Notes under the pieces: generated by a model | What the model saw: the letters and a program-made list of their open reading frames with translations, nothing else | Databases searched by the model: none | What the model was told of the DNA's origin: nothing | In this document: positions 1 to 7,872 of the stretch, piece after piece | Numbering within the stretch: the stretch's first letter is position 1 | Layout of the letters: every line of letters starts with the position of its first letter | Assembly: GCA_046597185.1 (NCBI GenBank) | Contig: JBKJLF010000766.1 | Coordinates: 1-10,066 of the forward strand | DNA length: 10,066 bases | Reading direction: 5' to 3' | Source of the DNA: CAMBDR01 sp046597185 | Lineage (GTDB): Bacteria > Pseudomonadota > Gammaproteobacteria > Burkholderiales > Burkholderiaceae_D | Made by a program: the position numbers and the translations under genes

Positions 1-1261
1 CAATACCCAATTCACGCATCAGCCGTTGAGGTTTGATGGGTGTCGAGTCGCTGATATAGCTTTGCGGCGCGGCCAGGATGGAATCCGGATCCCAGTCAAG
101 ATTGCTGACTTCGCGCGAAGCACGGCGACGTTCAATTTCGATCCGGGTATCCTGGCGCAAGGTATGGATGCGTTCAATTAGGCGATTGAAAATCGAAACA
201 ATCCTGCCGCGCATGTGAAAGCGTGCCATCGGGGTGCGTGCCAGATGGTCTTCTGACTCATCAATATGTACCAGACGATCATTGAGCAGGCTGTCGCAAA
301 AACCCGAGGTATTCCATTCACCCATATTTGCGCCAATGGCCAGAATCAGGTCAACCGACTCATCGCGTAGCGCCGCTTCCGCTGATGCGTGTCCACCAAA
401 ACCAAATACACCGCGAAATAGCGGATGATTGGCGTTGACCAAACCCTTGCCGTCAGGCGTGGTGACAAAGGTCGCACCTTTGATGGCGGCAAATTGCAAG
501 ATGGCGGTAATGGCTTCGCCACAAAAACCACCAATCAGGAGAATTAAATTCTTGGACTGGGCCAGCATTTCACGCAAGCGCTCAATCGCATCGTCATCCA
601 CCAATGAAGATGGGTTAAGTAGCGCCGACAAATCATAGGATGGGACGGAGTCTGCACTGGGTTGACGAAATACGTCAGAAGGAATAGTCAGGTGGGCTGG
701 GCCACATGGGTTACGAGTTGCACGCTGAAGTGCCGCGATCAGCTTCGGTTCCATCTGTTTGGGATGAGAAATCAAGGAGTTATAGCGGGTACAGTGGCGG
801 AACATGCTTAAAATATTCACGCCGGTACAACTCGAATCTTGCAGCGGATTTTTGCCAAACGAGGGTAGGGCGGGTTGGCCAGTAATCACCAACATGGGAA
901 TATTGTTATCATACGCGCCCGCTACACCGGTGATGAGGTTGGTGGCACCTGGCCCGGAGGTTGCACAACATACGCCTATCTTACCAGTTTCCCGTGCATA
1001 GCCATCGGCCATAAAAGCGGCCCCGGCTTCGTGCCGTGCTAATATGTGTTTGACGCCGCCAGCTCGTGCGCTTCTTGCCATCGCATTATACAAGGGCTCG
1101 ATGGCACCACCCGGCACGCCAAAAATGTATTCGATGCCAAGTTGATCAAGATAGGCAACCAGTAAATCGGCAATATCCATGGTCGTATTGGGTTGAATGA
1201 TGGCTGAGGTATTTTCGGTGCTTGTTAATGTGACTGGCACAAGTGAGACATCGGTGTTCAT
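1..1261 (-). CDS. Thiamine-pyrophosphate-dependent enzyme, acetolactate synthase-like (3' end outside window)
   Basis: I translated the minus strand by hand: an open frame of 420 codons runs from ATG at 1261 off the left edge. The start has a good ribosome site (GAGAGG, 7 nt upstream). After a poorly conserved N-terminus of about 27 residues comes the TPP-enzyme pyrimidine-binding domain (about 28-200): FGVPGGAIEPLYNA at 47-60, the catalytic-type Glu78 in ARHEAGAAF, TSGPGATNLITGVAGAYDN, and ITGQ ending at 129. A central domain (about 220-365) follows. The C-terminal TPP/Mg-binding domain should lie outside the window. Where acetolactate synthases have a QEAD-type motif this protein has LQDSSCTGVN (140-149), and the centre reads GANMGEWNTSG. 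It therefore probably belongs to an uncharacterised TPP enzyme family rather than to IlvB/IlvI. No small regulatory subunit can be seen on this side. The fold is certain; the substrate is unknown. Confidence 0.9.
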   Translation of the reverse strand, partial: MNTDVSLVPVTLTSTENTSAIIQPNTTMDIADLLVAYLDQLGIEYIFGVPGGAIEPLYNAMARSARAGGVKHILARHEAGAAFMADGYARETGKIGVCCATSGPGATNLITGVAGAYDNNIPMLVITGQPALPSFGKNPLQDSSCTGVNILSMFRHCTRYNSLISHPKQMEPKLIAALQRATRNPCGPAHLTIPSDVFRQPSADSVPSYDLSALLNPSSLVDDDAIERLREMLAQSKNLILLIGGFCGEAITAILQFAAIKGATFVTTPDGKGLVNANHPLFRGVFGFGGHASAEAALRDESVDLILAIGANMGEWNTSGFCDSLLNDRLVHIDESEDHLARTPMARFHMRGRIVSIFNRLIERIHTLRQDTRIEIERRRASREVSNLDWDPDSILAAPQSYISDSTPIKPQRLMRELGI

Positions 1262-1411
1262 ATGAGAACCTCTCGCGGTGATATTGCTTCGATAATGAAC
1301 GTTGGACAAAAAAAATTGGTAATAAGTGCCTGGGTCAAATAATGAAACAAGGCAGTAGTCCTATACAATCTTAGCGCAATTCATTGAAATTTTTTCTTGT
1401 TCTCAAAGAAA

Positions 1412-1440
1412 ATTATAAGCTGTCCCAATTTGTTTATAGA
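1412..1440 (-). promoter_or_regulatory. Weak candidate promoter for the TPP-enzyme gene
   Basis: On the minus strand a perfect TATAAT box lies at 1417-1412. The hexamer 17 bp upstream (1440-1435, TCTATA) matches the -35 consensus at only 3 of 6 positions. The box lies about 150 bp before the ATG at 1261, which would give a long leader. The surrounding DNA is AT-rich, so a chance match is quite possible. Confidence 0.25.
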
Positions 1441-1461
1441 AGTGTAATGAAGGTGTAAAAT
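1433..1461 (+). promoter_or_regulatory. Weak candidate sigma70 promoter for the DUF1415 gene
   Basis: TTTATA (1433-1438) and TAAAAT (1456-1461) are separated by 17 bp. They match the -35 and -10 consensus at 4/6 and 5/6 positions. Transcription would begin near 1468, about 160 bp before the ATG at 1627. The region is AT-rich, so this remains tentative. Confidence 0.3.
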
Positions 1462-1626
1462 TTGTGCTGCGCCTTGAAGAAATTTCGGTTCTTTGGTTTT
1501 TTGATGTGTTGTTGAGGTTGTGAATTTTCAACGTATGCCCGAATTTTCATTGGACTTGGCTGAGTCCGGGCTTGGCGAAAAGAGTGCAATTTGACCCCTC
1601 ATGTTTTTTTAGTGTGCTTGTTGGCG

Positions 1627-2229
1627 ATGAATGAATTTAAAAATAATTTGAACGACGGCCTGGTGATGCGAGAAGTCAAATTGTGGCTGGAAAGGGCGGT
1701 GATCGGATTGAATTTATGTCCCTTTGCCAAATCTGTATACGTAAAGCAACAAATCCAGTTTGTCGTCAGCCACGCAAGTACGGTTGAGTCCTTGCTAACT
1801 GACTTGATTGTCCAGTTGCAGTATCTGGCCGAGGTTGACCCAGGTTTGATTGATACGACCTTATTAATTCATCCGTTGGTGTTGCAGGATTTTTTGGATT
1901 ACAACGATTTTCTCGATTTGGCAGATCAGGTATTGGTGCATCATGGTTGGGAAGGGGAGTTTCAGATTGCCAGTTTTCACCCTGCCTATCAATTTGCCGG
2001 AAGCGATGTTGATTCGATTGAAAATTATACCAATCGCTCCCCCTGGCCGATGTTGCACCTGTTGCGTGAAGCCAGCATCGAAAAAGCAGTAGACGCTTTT
2101 CCGGATGCTGCTGAAATTTACGAAAGAAATATGACAACCATGCAAAACCTGGGCCCTGCAGGTTGGGCCAGCTTATTCAGGGATGACTTAGTTAAGAGTG
2201 AATTATTTAAGGACGAATCGCCCGATTAG
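1627..2229 (+). CDS. DUF1415 family protein
   Basis: This is a 200-residue protein counted from ATG 1627. It shows the hallmarks I associate with DUF1415, a family of small soluble proteins of unknown function in beta- and gammaproteobacteria: WLERAVIGLNLCPFAK (20-35, with Cys31), DTTLLIHP, DYNDFLD, SFHPAYQFAG (116-125), and ENYTNRSPWPMLHLLREAS (132-150). No signal peptide or membrane segment is visible. The start is uncertain. TTG at 1591 has an AAGAG element 6 nt upstream and would add 12 residues. ATG 1627 and ATG 1666 lack a clear ribosome site, yet family similarity only becomes strong just after 1666. I chose 1627 as a compromise. The gene appears to be transcribed alone, divergently from the TPP enzyme. 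No catalytic activity can be assigned; the conserved Cys and His residues suggest possible metal or redox chemistry, which is only a guess. Confidence 0.88.
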   Translation: MNEFKNNLNDGLVMREVKLWLERAVIGLNLCPFAKSVYVKQQIQFVVSHASTVESLLTDLIVQLQYLAEVDPGLIDTTLLIHPLVLQDFLDYNDFLDLADQVLVHHGWEGEFQIASFHPAYQFAGSDVDSIENYTNRSPWPMLHLLREASIEKAVDAFPDAAEIYERNMTTMQNLGPAGWASLFRDDLVKSELFKDESPD

Positions 2230-2244
2230 ACAATTTTGCAGCAT

Positions 2245-2259
2245 ATCCACAACGTGGAT
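2245..2259 (+). other. Short perfect hairpin after the DUF1415 gene
   Basis: ATCCAC (2245-2250) and GTGGAT (2254-2259) form a 6-bp perfect stem with a 3-nt loop, 16 bases after the DUF1415 stop codon. No T-run follows directly; the nearest is at 2283-2288. It could be a transcript 3'-end stem but does not look like a standard intrinsic terminator. Confidence 0.3.
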
Positions 2260-2313
2260 CCGATATACGCTCAACCACCTCCTTTTTTCTGTTAGTGTTC
2301 AGGAGTATATGGT

Positions 2314-2343
2314 TTGACCTGTCATAGTATCGGGTTTTATCAT
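2314..2343 (+). promoter_or_regulatory. Sigma70-type promoter for the GGDEF-EAL/IorB gene pair
   Basis: TTGACC (2314-2319) and TATCAT (2338-2343) are separated by 18 bp and each matches its consensus at 5 of 6 positions. Transcription would start near 2350, giving a leader of about 37 nt before the ATG at 2387. The -10 box is flanked by inverted arms AGTATC (2326-2331) and GATACT (2354-2359), which might be an operator. Confidence 0.5.
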
Positions 2344-2386
2344 CGTTTTTTCTGATACTGATTGCTTTACTTTTAAAGATGCCTGC

Positions 2387-5300
2387 ATGCCGAGCCAATC
2401 GCACCGATCAATAAAAGAAATAGCGAGTGCCTTGTATGGCAGCTCGATTTTCGCTTCACTACTGGTGGTGGTGTTTGGCTGCTTGGTCATTCCTGCGATT
2501 ATTGGCAGTTATCTGTTAGTGGGCATTCGTGAAGAGCGTGCAGCAAAAACCGCACTGAACGAATCCATGCAGCGCTATGCTGACATCTTGACCTTGGGGA
2601 TGCAGGAATCGTTGTGGATCATGAATCCCGAAACGGCCAAGGCCCTGATCGATGCGGTCATGCGCGATACGGCCGTTTTGCACGTACGGGTGGTCGATCA
2701 ACGTCAGGCCCCGTTTATTAATGTGCATTCTCCCAAACGGGTCATTGGTACGGTGTATCGGACACAGCGTGTGGTGATGGTTCGCGGTGAACGCATCGGC
2801 CAGGTCTTAATTGAAATGGATGATGCCAAGAGCCATCAGGAATTGCGGGAAAAGCAGCGCTCGTATGTATTTGTTTTGGCCGCCCAACTGGCGATTTCCT
2901 TGCTGTTCATCGTATTATTTCTAAACCGACGTTTGTTGCGCCCCTTACGGCGCTTGATGGGTTTTTCGGATCGATTATCCCGTGGTGACTTTGATTTGCA
3001 GTTGAAATTGCAAGGTAAAGACGAATTGGGCCGCCTGGGCAGCCAGCTTGATCAAATGCGGGTCGCCATTAAACACTTGTTTGAAGATGTGCGGCAGCGT
3101 GAAGAGCGCTTTCGCACTATCGTTACGCAAGTGCCGGGAGCGGTATTTCGCTTTCACACGGATGGGAAAATTGAGTTTATCAGTGATACCGTGGCTGAGA
3201 TTTGCGGCCGATCAGCCGCCGAATTGATGGCAGGAACGGTGCAAACCTGGGTTGATCTGATCGTCCCTGATGATATTGCAAGACATCATCAAACGGTGCT
3301 CGATAGTGTCAATGCGGGACAGCAATACTTGATCGAGTACCGGATAACCCATCTGCATGGTGAGGAGCGCTGGGTTTCCGAAAGTGGACATCCCGAAGCG
3401 CAAGCTGGTGCCAAAACACAGTCGGTGGATGGCATTATTACCGACATCACCGAGCGCAAGAAAAACGAAATGAGAATTGCAAATCTGCTCACCGAGCAAA
3501 GCGCAATTCTCGAAAATGTGATGTTTGGCGTGATGTTTGTACGTGACCGGAAAATTATTTCTGCAAACCGTCGCTGTGAAGAGTTGTTCGCTTATGAGTC
3601 AGGCAAAATGATCGGGCAATCAACCCGCATCCTGTTTCCGACCGATCTTGATTTTGAACTGGCCGGAAAATCGCAATATCTCTTAATTGCAGAAGATGAT
3701 TATTTTAGCGAAGAACGTAAGTATAAGCGGCAAGACGGCAGCATCTTCTGGTGCATGGTGAGCGGCAGTGCGCTGGATCCGCTTGACCCCAACAATGGCA
3801 GTATCTGGGTTTATGCGGATATTAGCGAACGTATCCTGGCAGAAGAAAAACTACGTCTGTCGGCCAAGGTGTTGGAACATATTGCCGATGGCGTCATCGT
3901 TACCGACGCAGCGGGCATCATCGTCGCCATCAACCCGGCGTTTTCTCTGATCACGGGCTATGGCGACGCCGATGCGCTAGGGAAAACGCCCAAGATTTTG
4001 CGTTCGGGGCGGGAGCCACCTGCATTTTATGCCAAATTATGGGCTGACTTGGCTGAACACGGTTTTTGGGCCGGGGAGATTTGGAATCGGCGTAAAGATG
4101 GCGACTTTTACCTGGAATGGCTGACCATTAGTGCGGTGCGCGATACCAATGGTGCTTGCACCCATTATGTGGGCGTATTCCGTGATATTACCCAAGCCAA
4201 AGAATCGCAGAAAAAACTGGATCATCTGGCCCACCATGATTCCTTGACGGGCTTACCCAACCGGGCTTTATTCAATGATCGCCTGGCGCATGCAATGCAA
4301 CGCTCTGCGCGGGAACATCAACAACTGGCTTTATTGTTTATCGATTTGGATCGCTTTAAGAATGTGAATGACTCACTGGGCCACCATATTGGCGATGAAT
4401 TGTTAAAACAGGTTTCCCTGGCCTTGATCGACAAAGTGAGAGATGGCGATACCCTGGCCCGCTTGGGGGGCGACGAGTTTATCTTGCTGTTGGAAAATGT
4501 GGACGGTCAATATGGCAGCACCATTGTGGCAGAAAAGCTCATGTCGGTGTTTGAACAACCATTTATTGTGGTTGGACATGAGCTATTTGTAACCTGCAGC
4601 GTGGGTATCAGCCTGTTCCCCAGCGATGGGGTCGATTTAAATATGCTGATTCGCAATGCCGACGTGGCCATGTACCAGTCGAAAGCGCATGGCCGTAACG
4701 CCTACCGTTTCTACTCGGCGGAAATGATGGGTGAGGGGATTGAGCGTTTGCGCATGGAAAGCATGTTGCGCCGCTCGATTGAGAAAAATGAAATTTTTCT
4801 CAATTATCAACCGCAAATTGAAATTCAATCGGGGCGTTTGGTCGGGGTTGAAGCTTTGGTGCGCTGGCAACATCCAGAATTAGGCATGGTGCCACCGATT
4901 AAATTTATTCCCCTGGCTGAAGATACCGGCTTTATCAACCAACTTGGGCAATGGGTGTTATTTGAATCGTGCCGCCAAATGTTGCGTTGGCAAGAGGCTG
5001 GCTTGTTTGTTCCCAAGATTGCCGTCAATTTATCGGTGAAACAGTTTGAGCGCGGCAGCATTGTGAGCATGGTGTCGGATATTTTGGCCGAAACCGGACT
5101 CGAAGCCCATCGGCTACAACTGGAAGTAACGGAATCGCTGATTATGAATACGGGTGATGCGTTTGTGTTCATTAATGATTTACATGCCATTGGGGTCGGG
5201 CTGGCGATTGATGATTTTGGTACTGGCTACTCGTCGCTGGCTTATCTAAAGCAGTTACCCGTGCAGACGTTAAAAATTGATCGCTCCTTTATTAAAGATA

Positions 5301-5506
5301 TCGATACCGACGTCAATGAAGAGGCGATTGCGATTGCGATTATTCAACTGGGTAAGAGTTTGAATTTGTCGGTCGTGGCAGAAGGGGTTGAAACCCAGGC
5401 ACAGGTTGATTTTTTACAACGGCAAGGGTGTAATTTGGCCCAAGGGTATTTCTTTGGCCGCCCTTTATTGGCCCAGGAACTATTCAAAAATTGGAATGAT
5501 AGATGA
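2387..5506 (+). CDS. Membrane-bound HAMP-PAS-GGDEF-EAL c-di-GMP cyclase/phosphodiesterase
   Basis: This 1039-residue protein is predicted to make and/or break down cyclic di-GMP at the inner membrane. In order: membrane helix (about 19-46), an extracytoplasmic sensor segment of about 110 residues with no family I can name, second helix (about 160-179), HAMP (about 180-232), three PAS domains (about 240-356, 372-482 and 493-605), GGDEF (about 612-775) and EAL (about 795-1033). The cyclase motif GGDEF is intact at 694-698, with the product-inhibition I-site RDGD (RxxD) at 685-688. The EAL domain keeps E822-A-L, NLS (881), E913 in EVTES, DDFGTGYSSL (942-951) and EGVE (999-1002), so both activities look possible. 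The ribosome site is weak (AAAG, about 8 nt before the ATG). The stop codon overlaps the next start as ATGA, implying translational coupling. Which activity dominates cannot be read from sequence. Confidence 0.96.
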   Translation: MPSQSHRSIKEIASALYGSSIFASLLVVVFGCLVIPAIIGSYLLVGIREERAAKTALNESMQRYADILTLGMQESLWIMNPETAKALIDAVMRDTAVLHVRVVDQRQAPFINVHSPKRVIGTVYRTQRVVMVRGERIGQVLIEMDDAKSHQELREKQRSYVFVLAAQLAISLLFIVLFLNRRLLRPLRRLMGFSDRLSRGDFDLQLKLQGKDELGRLGSQLDQMRVAIKHLFEDVRQREERFRTIVTQVPGAVFRFHTDGKIEFISDTVAEICGRSAAELMAGTVQTWVDLIVPDDIARHHQTVLDSVNAGQQYLIEYRITHLHGEERWVSESGHPEAQAGAKTQSVDGIITDITERKKNEMRIANLLTEQSAILENVMFGVMFVRDRKIISANRRCEELFAYESGKMIGQSTRILFPTDLDFELAGKSQYLLIAEDDYFSEERKYKRQDGSIFWCMVSGSALDPLDPNNGSIWVYADISERILAEEKLRLSAKVLEHIADGVIVTDAAGIIVAINPAFSLITGYGDADALGKTPKILRSGREPPAFYAKLWADLAEHGFWAGEIWNRRKDGDFYLEWLTISAVRDTNGACTHYVGVFRDITQAKESQKKLDHLAHHDSLTGLPNRALFNDRLAHAMQRSAREHQQLALLFIDLDRFKNVNDSLGHHIGDELLKQVSLALIDKVRDGDTLARLGGDEFILLLENVDGQYGSTIVAEKLMSVFEQPFIVVGHELFVTCSVGISLFPSDGVDLNMLIRNADVAMYQSKAHGRNAYRFYSAEMMGEGIERLRMESMLRRSIEKNEIFLNYQPQIEIQSGRLVGVEALVRWQHPELGMVPPIKFIPLAEDTGFINQLGQWVLFESCRQMLRWQEAGLFVPKIAVNLSVKQFERGSIVSMVSDILAETGLEAHRLQLEVTESLIMNTGDAFVFINDLHAIGVGLAIDDFGTGYSSLAYLKQLPVQTLKIDRSFIKDIDTDVNEEAIAIAIIQLGKSLNLSVVAEGVETQAQVDFLQRQGCNLAQGYFFGRPLLAQELFKNWNDR

Positions 5507-7836
5507 ACGACCCGAAGAGCGACCCGATGAATGAGCCACTGAGTGAGCCGCTGAATGAGCTGACAACATCCACCCCAAAGTCGAAAAAACGGCGGCACTT
5601 TATTTTAAGTGCTTTGGGAATTGGTTCTGCATTAATTGTTGGTTGGGGTGTTTTGCCAGCGCGCCAGCGTTTGCATACCAGTACGCCCTGGTCGACAAAA
5701 GACGGCGCGATCATACTCAATGGCTGGGTAAAAATCGACCAAAGTGGCGTGGTTACCGTGGCGATGCCGCGCTGCGAAATGGGGCAGGGCGTGCATACTG
5801 CGCTGCCGATGTTGGTGGCAGAAGAAATGGATGTGGCCTTGGATCAGGTGCGCATCGAACAAGCGCCGCTGGATAAAATCTATGGCAATGTGGCGATGTT
5901 GCCTGACGGTTTGCCTTTTCATGTCGATGATCAAGGCTCCTTGAAACATGGTGCGCAGTGGTTAACCGCCAAATTGGCGCGCGAGATCGGTTTGCAAGTA
6001 ACGGGGGCCTCTTCCAGCATCAAAGACGCCTGGGCTCCAATGCGTGAAGCGGGTGCAACCGCCCGTGCGGTCTTGCTGGCGGCTGCAGCTAAACAATGGG
6101 GAGTGGCCGTTGAAGATTGCAAAACCAGCCTGGGGCGGGTGACCCATGCCAATGGCCGGCAAGCCACGTATGGCGAATTGGCCAAACAAACTGGCACAAT
6201 TCAACTATCAGGCCCGGTGGCTTTGAAAAAACCTGAAAATTTTACCCTGATCGGCCAAGCGCAGCCGCGCCGTGACAGTGCGCTGAAAGTGAATGGCCGC
6301 GCCGGATTTGGCCTGGATGCGCGGCCTCAGGGATTGTTGTATGCAGCAGTGAAAATGAGCCCCACCTTGGGTGCGACGGTGCAAAGCATGGATGAGGCCA
6401 AAATCAAGACCATGCCGGGTGTGCGGCAGGTATTGAACTTATCTTCCGTGATGTTGCCCTTGGGTGAGGCAGCGGCGGTCGCCGTGGTAGCTCGAAGCTA
6501 TTTTGAAGCCAAACAGGCATTGGAAGCCTTGCCCGTGGTTTGGAGCGATAGCCCCCATGCCAAGCTGGATTCGACAGCGGTGTTTAAAGAACTGGCGCAA
6601 AAATTGGATGGCGAAGCGGGCTTTACTTATTTTAAGGTCGGTGATAATGCCGCCTTGCAAACTGCTGCATCCAATCAACTGATCAAAGCCGAATATCAGG
6701 CACCGTTTTTAGCCCATGCCACGATGGAACCGATCAATTGCACTGTTCAAGTGGCCAATGGTCGGGTTGCGCTATGGGTAGGTACGCAGGTACAGGGTTT
6801 GGTGATGGCTACTGCGGCTGAAATGGCTAATGTTGCGTTGGATCATGTCGATTTACACGTCGCGTATTTGGGCGGTGGTTTTGGTCGAAGGCTGGAATTG
6901 GATGTGATACGGCAAGCCATGGCAATTGCCCTTCAGACCAACGGCGCACCGGTACAAGTTATTTGGAGCCGCGAGCAAGATATGACGCATGACGCCTATC
7001 GTCCAGCCGCATTGGCACGCTTTCAAGCCGTGCTCGATGCCAAGGGCATTGTGTTGGCTTACGATAATCAATCCGCCTCGGGTTCGGTGGTGCATCAGAT
7101 CTTCAAGCGCGGGTTTGGCTTGCCAGGGATGGGGCCGGACAAAACCACGGCCGAAGGTGAATTTGATATGGCCTATGAATTTCCCAATCAAAAAATTGCC
7201 CATGTGATTGTCCCCACACCGATGCCATTGGGTTTTTGGCGCGCGGTTGGGCATTCGCATAATGCATTTTTCAAAGAGAGTTTTATTGACGAATGTGCGC
7301 ACGCTGCCAAGCAAGATCCGGTGCAATTTCGCCTCACCTGGTTAAAAAATCATCCGCGCCACCGCGCCGTGCTGGAAGCCGCCGTGCGGGCGGCTGGCAG
7401 CGCACCCGCCGGGCGCGCGCATGGCGTGGCGGTACATCAATCATTTGGCACAATTGTGGCGCAAGTGGCGCAGGTTTCCGTGGTCGGCACCGAGATTCGC
7501 GTGCATAAAGTGTTTTGTGCCGTCGATTGTGGGATTGCGGTGAATCCGAATATTATTGCCCAGCAAATGGAATCGGGCATTGTGTTTGGATTGTCGGCTG
7601 CCCTGTTCGGTGAAATTACGCTCAAAAACGGTCAGGTGCAGCAAACCAATTTCCACGATTACCCAGTATTGCGCATGAATCAGGCACCGGAGGTGGAAAC
7701 CATTATTATTAAAAGCGCGGCCCCCCCGGAAGGCATAGGGGAACCTGGCGTGCCGCCGATTGCGCCCGCAGTGGCCAATGCGGTGTTTATATTGACTGGC
7801 AAGCGTTTGCGTAGCCTGCCGCTGAAATTGGTTTGA
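5503..7836 (+). CDS. Exported molybdenum hydroxylase large subunit, IorB-like (xanthine dehydrogenase family)
   Basis: This 777-residue protein resembles the beta subunit of isoquinoline 1-oxidoreductase and related aldehyde-oxidising enzymes, which carry molybdopterin cytosine dinucleotide. A twin-arginine export signal is visible, KKRRHFIL (28-35) followed by a hydrophobic stretch to about residue 51, so it should fold with cofactor in the cytoplasm and act in the periplasm. Family motifs are EMGQGVHTALPMLVAEEMD (92-110), the FLAHATMEPINC segment (402-413), GGGFGRR (457-463) and, near the C-terminus, GIGEPGVPPIAPAVANAVF (744-762). E747 there corresponds to the catalytic Glu. Length is normal and no break is seen. 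It overlaps the upstream GGDEF-EAL stop by ATGA; a GGA lies 7 nt before its ATG. Residues 2-21 are a degenerate four-residue repeat. The usual [2Fe-2S] partner (IorA type) is on neither side. The substrate is unknown. Confidence 0.93.
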   Translation: MNDPKSDPMNEPLSEPLNELTTSTPKSKKRRHFILSALGIGSALIVGWGVLPARQRLHTSTPWSTKDGAIILNGWVKIDQSGVVTVAMPRCEMGQGVHTALPMLVAEEMDVALDQVRIEQAPLDKIYGNVAMLPDGLPFHVDDQGSLKHGAQWLTAKLAREIGLQVTGASSSIKDAWAPMREAGATARAVLLAAAAKQWGVAVEDCKTSLGRVTHANGRQATYGELAKQTGTIQLSGPVALKKPENFTLIGQAQPRRDSALKVNGRAGFGLDARPQGLLYAAVKMSPTLGATVQSMDEAKIKTMPGVRQVLNLSSVMLPLGEAAAVAVVARSYFEAKQALEALPVVWSDSPHAKLDSTAVFKELAQKLDGEAGFTYFKVGDNAALQTAASNQLIKAEYQAPFLAHATMEPINCTVQVANGRVALWVGTQVQGLVMATAAEMANVALDHVDLHVAYLGGGFGRRLELDVIRQAMAIALQTNGAPVQVIWSREQDMTHDAYRPAALARFQAVLDAKGIVLAYDNQSASGSVVHQIFKRGFGLPGMGPDKTTAEGEFDMAYEFPNQKIAHVIVPTPMPLGFWRAVGHSHNAFFKESFIDECAHAAKQDPVQFRLTWLKNHPRHRAVLEAAVRAAGSAPAGRAHGVAVHQSFGTIVAQVAQVSVVGTEIRVHKVFCAVDCGIAVNPNIIAQQMESGIVFGLSAALFGEITLKNGQVQQTNFHDYPVLRMNQAPEVETIIIKSAAPPEGIGEPGVPPIAPAVANAVFILTGKRLRSLPLKLV
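5506..5565 (+). repeat. Five degenerate 12-bp tandem units at the start of the IorB-like gene
   Basis: Codons 2-21 form five 12-bp units encoding NDPK, SDPM, NEPL, SEPL and NELT, a [N/S][D/E]-P-x pattern. Units three and four differ at only three bases. The repeat lies before the twin-arginine signal and begins inside the stop codon of the upstream gene. Confidence 0.7.
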
Positions 7837-7872
7837 TCATTCCACTGCTTATGCTTATGCTTGCGCCCGGGT

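Larger units (their letters stand above)
1262..1626. other. Divergent AT-rich intergenic region
   Basis: This stretch separates the minus-strand TPP-enzyme gene from the plus-strand DUF1415 gene, so both promoters should be here. It contains the two weak promoter candidates listed separately and a direct repeat of GAATTTTCA (1522-1530 and 1541-1549, period 19). It also contains a small hairpin, GGACT (1552-1556) pairing with AGTCC (1563-1567), flanked by GCCC (1537-1540) and GGGC (1568-1571). I see no convincing small gene, tRNA or riboswitch. The last 36 bases belong to the coding sequence if the TTG at 1591 is the true start of the DUF1415 gene. Confidence 0.6.

Noticed and set aside
804..1001. 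Small plus-strand frame opposite the TPP enzyme
   Set aside because: The minus strand encodes conserved TPP-domain motifs through the same bases.
1766..2137. 123-codon open frame on the minus strand within the DUF1415 gene
   Set aside because: Shadow of a conserved gene; its composition looks random.
2281..2290. T-run as an intrinsic terminator for the DUF1415 gene
   Set aside because: The preceding hairpin (2245-2259) is 23 bases away and short, so the usual stem-then-T-run layout is missing.
6853..7326. 157-codon open frame on the minus strand within the IorB-like gene
   Set aside because: It is antisense to a well-conserved coding region, with no ribosome site or domain seen.
7837..7872. 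Terminator between the convergent IorB-like and thioredoxin-like genes
   Set aside because: The 36 bp hold a short GCTTAT-type repeat and a CCCGGG palindrome but no stem followed by a T-run in either direction.
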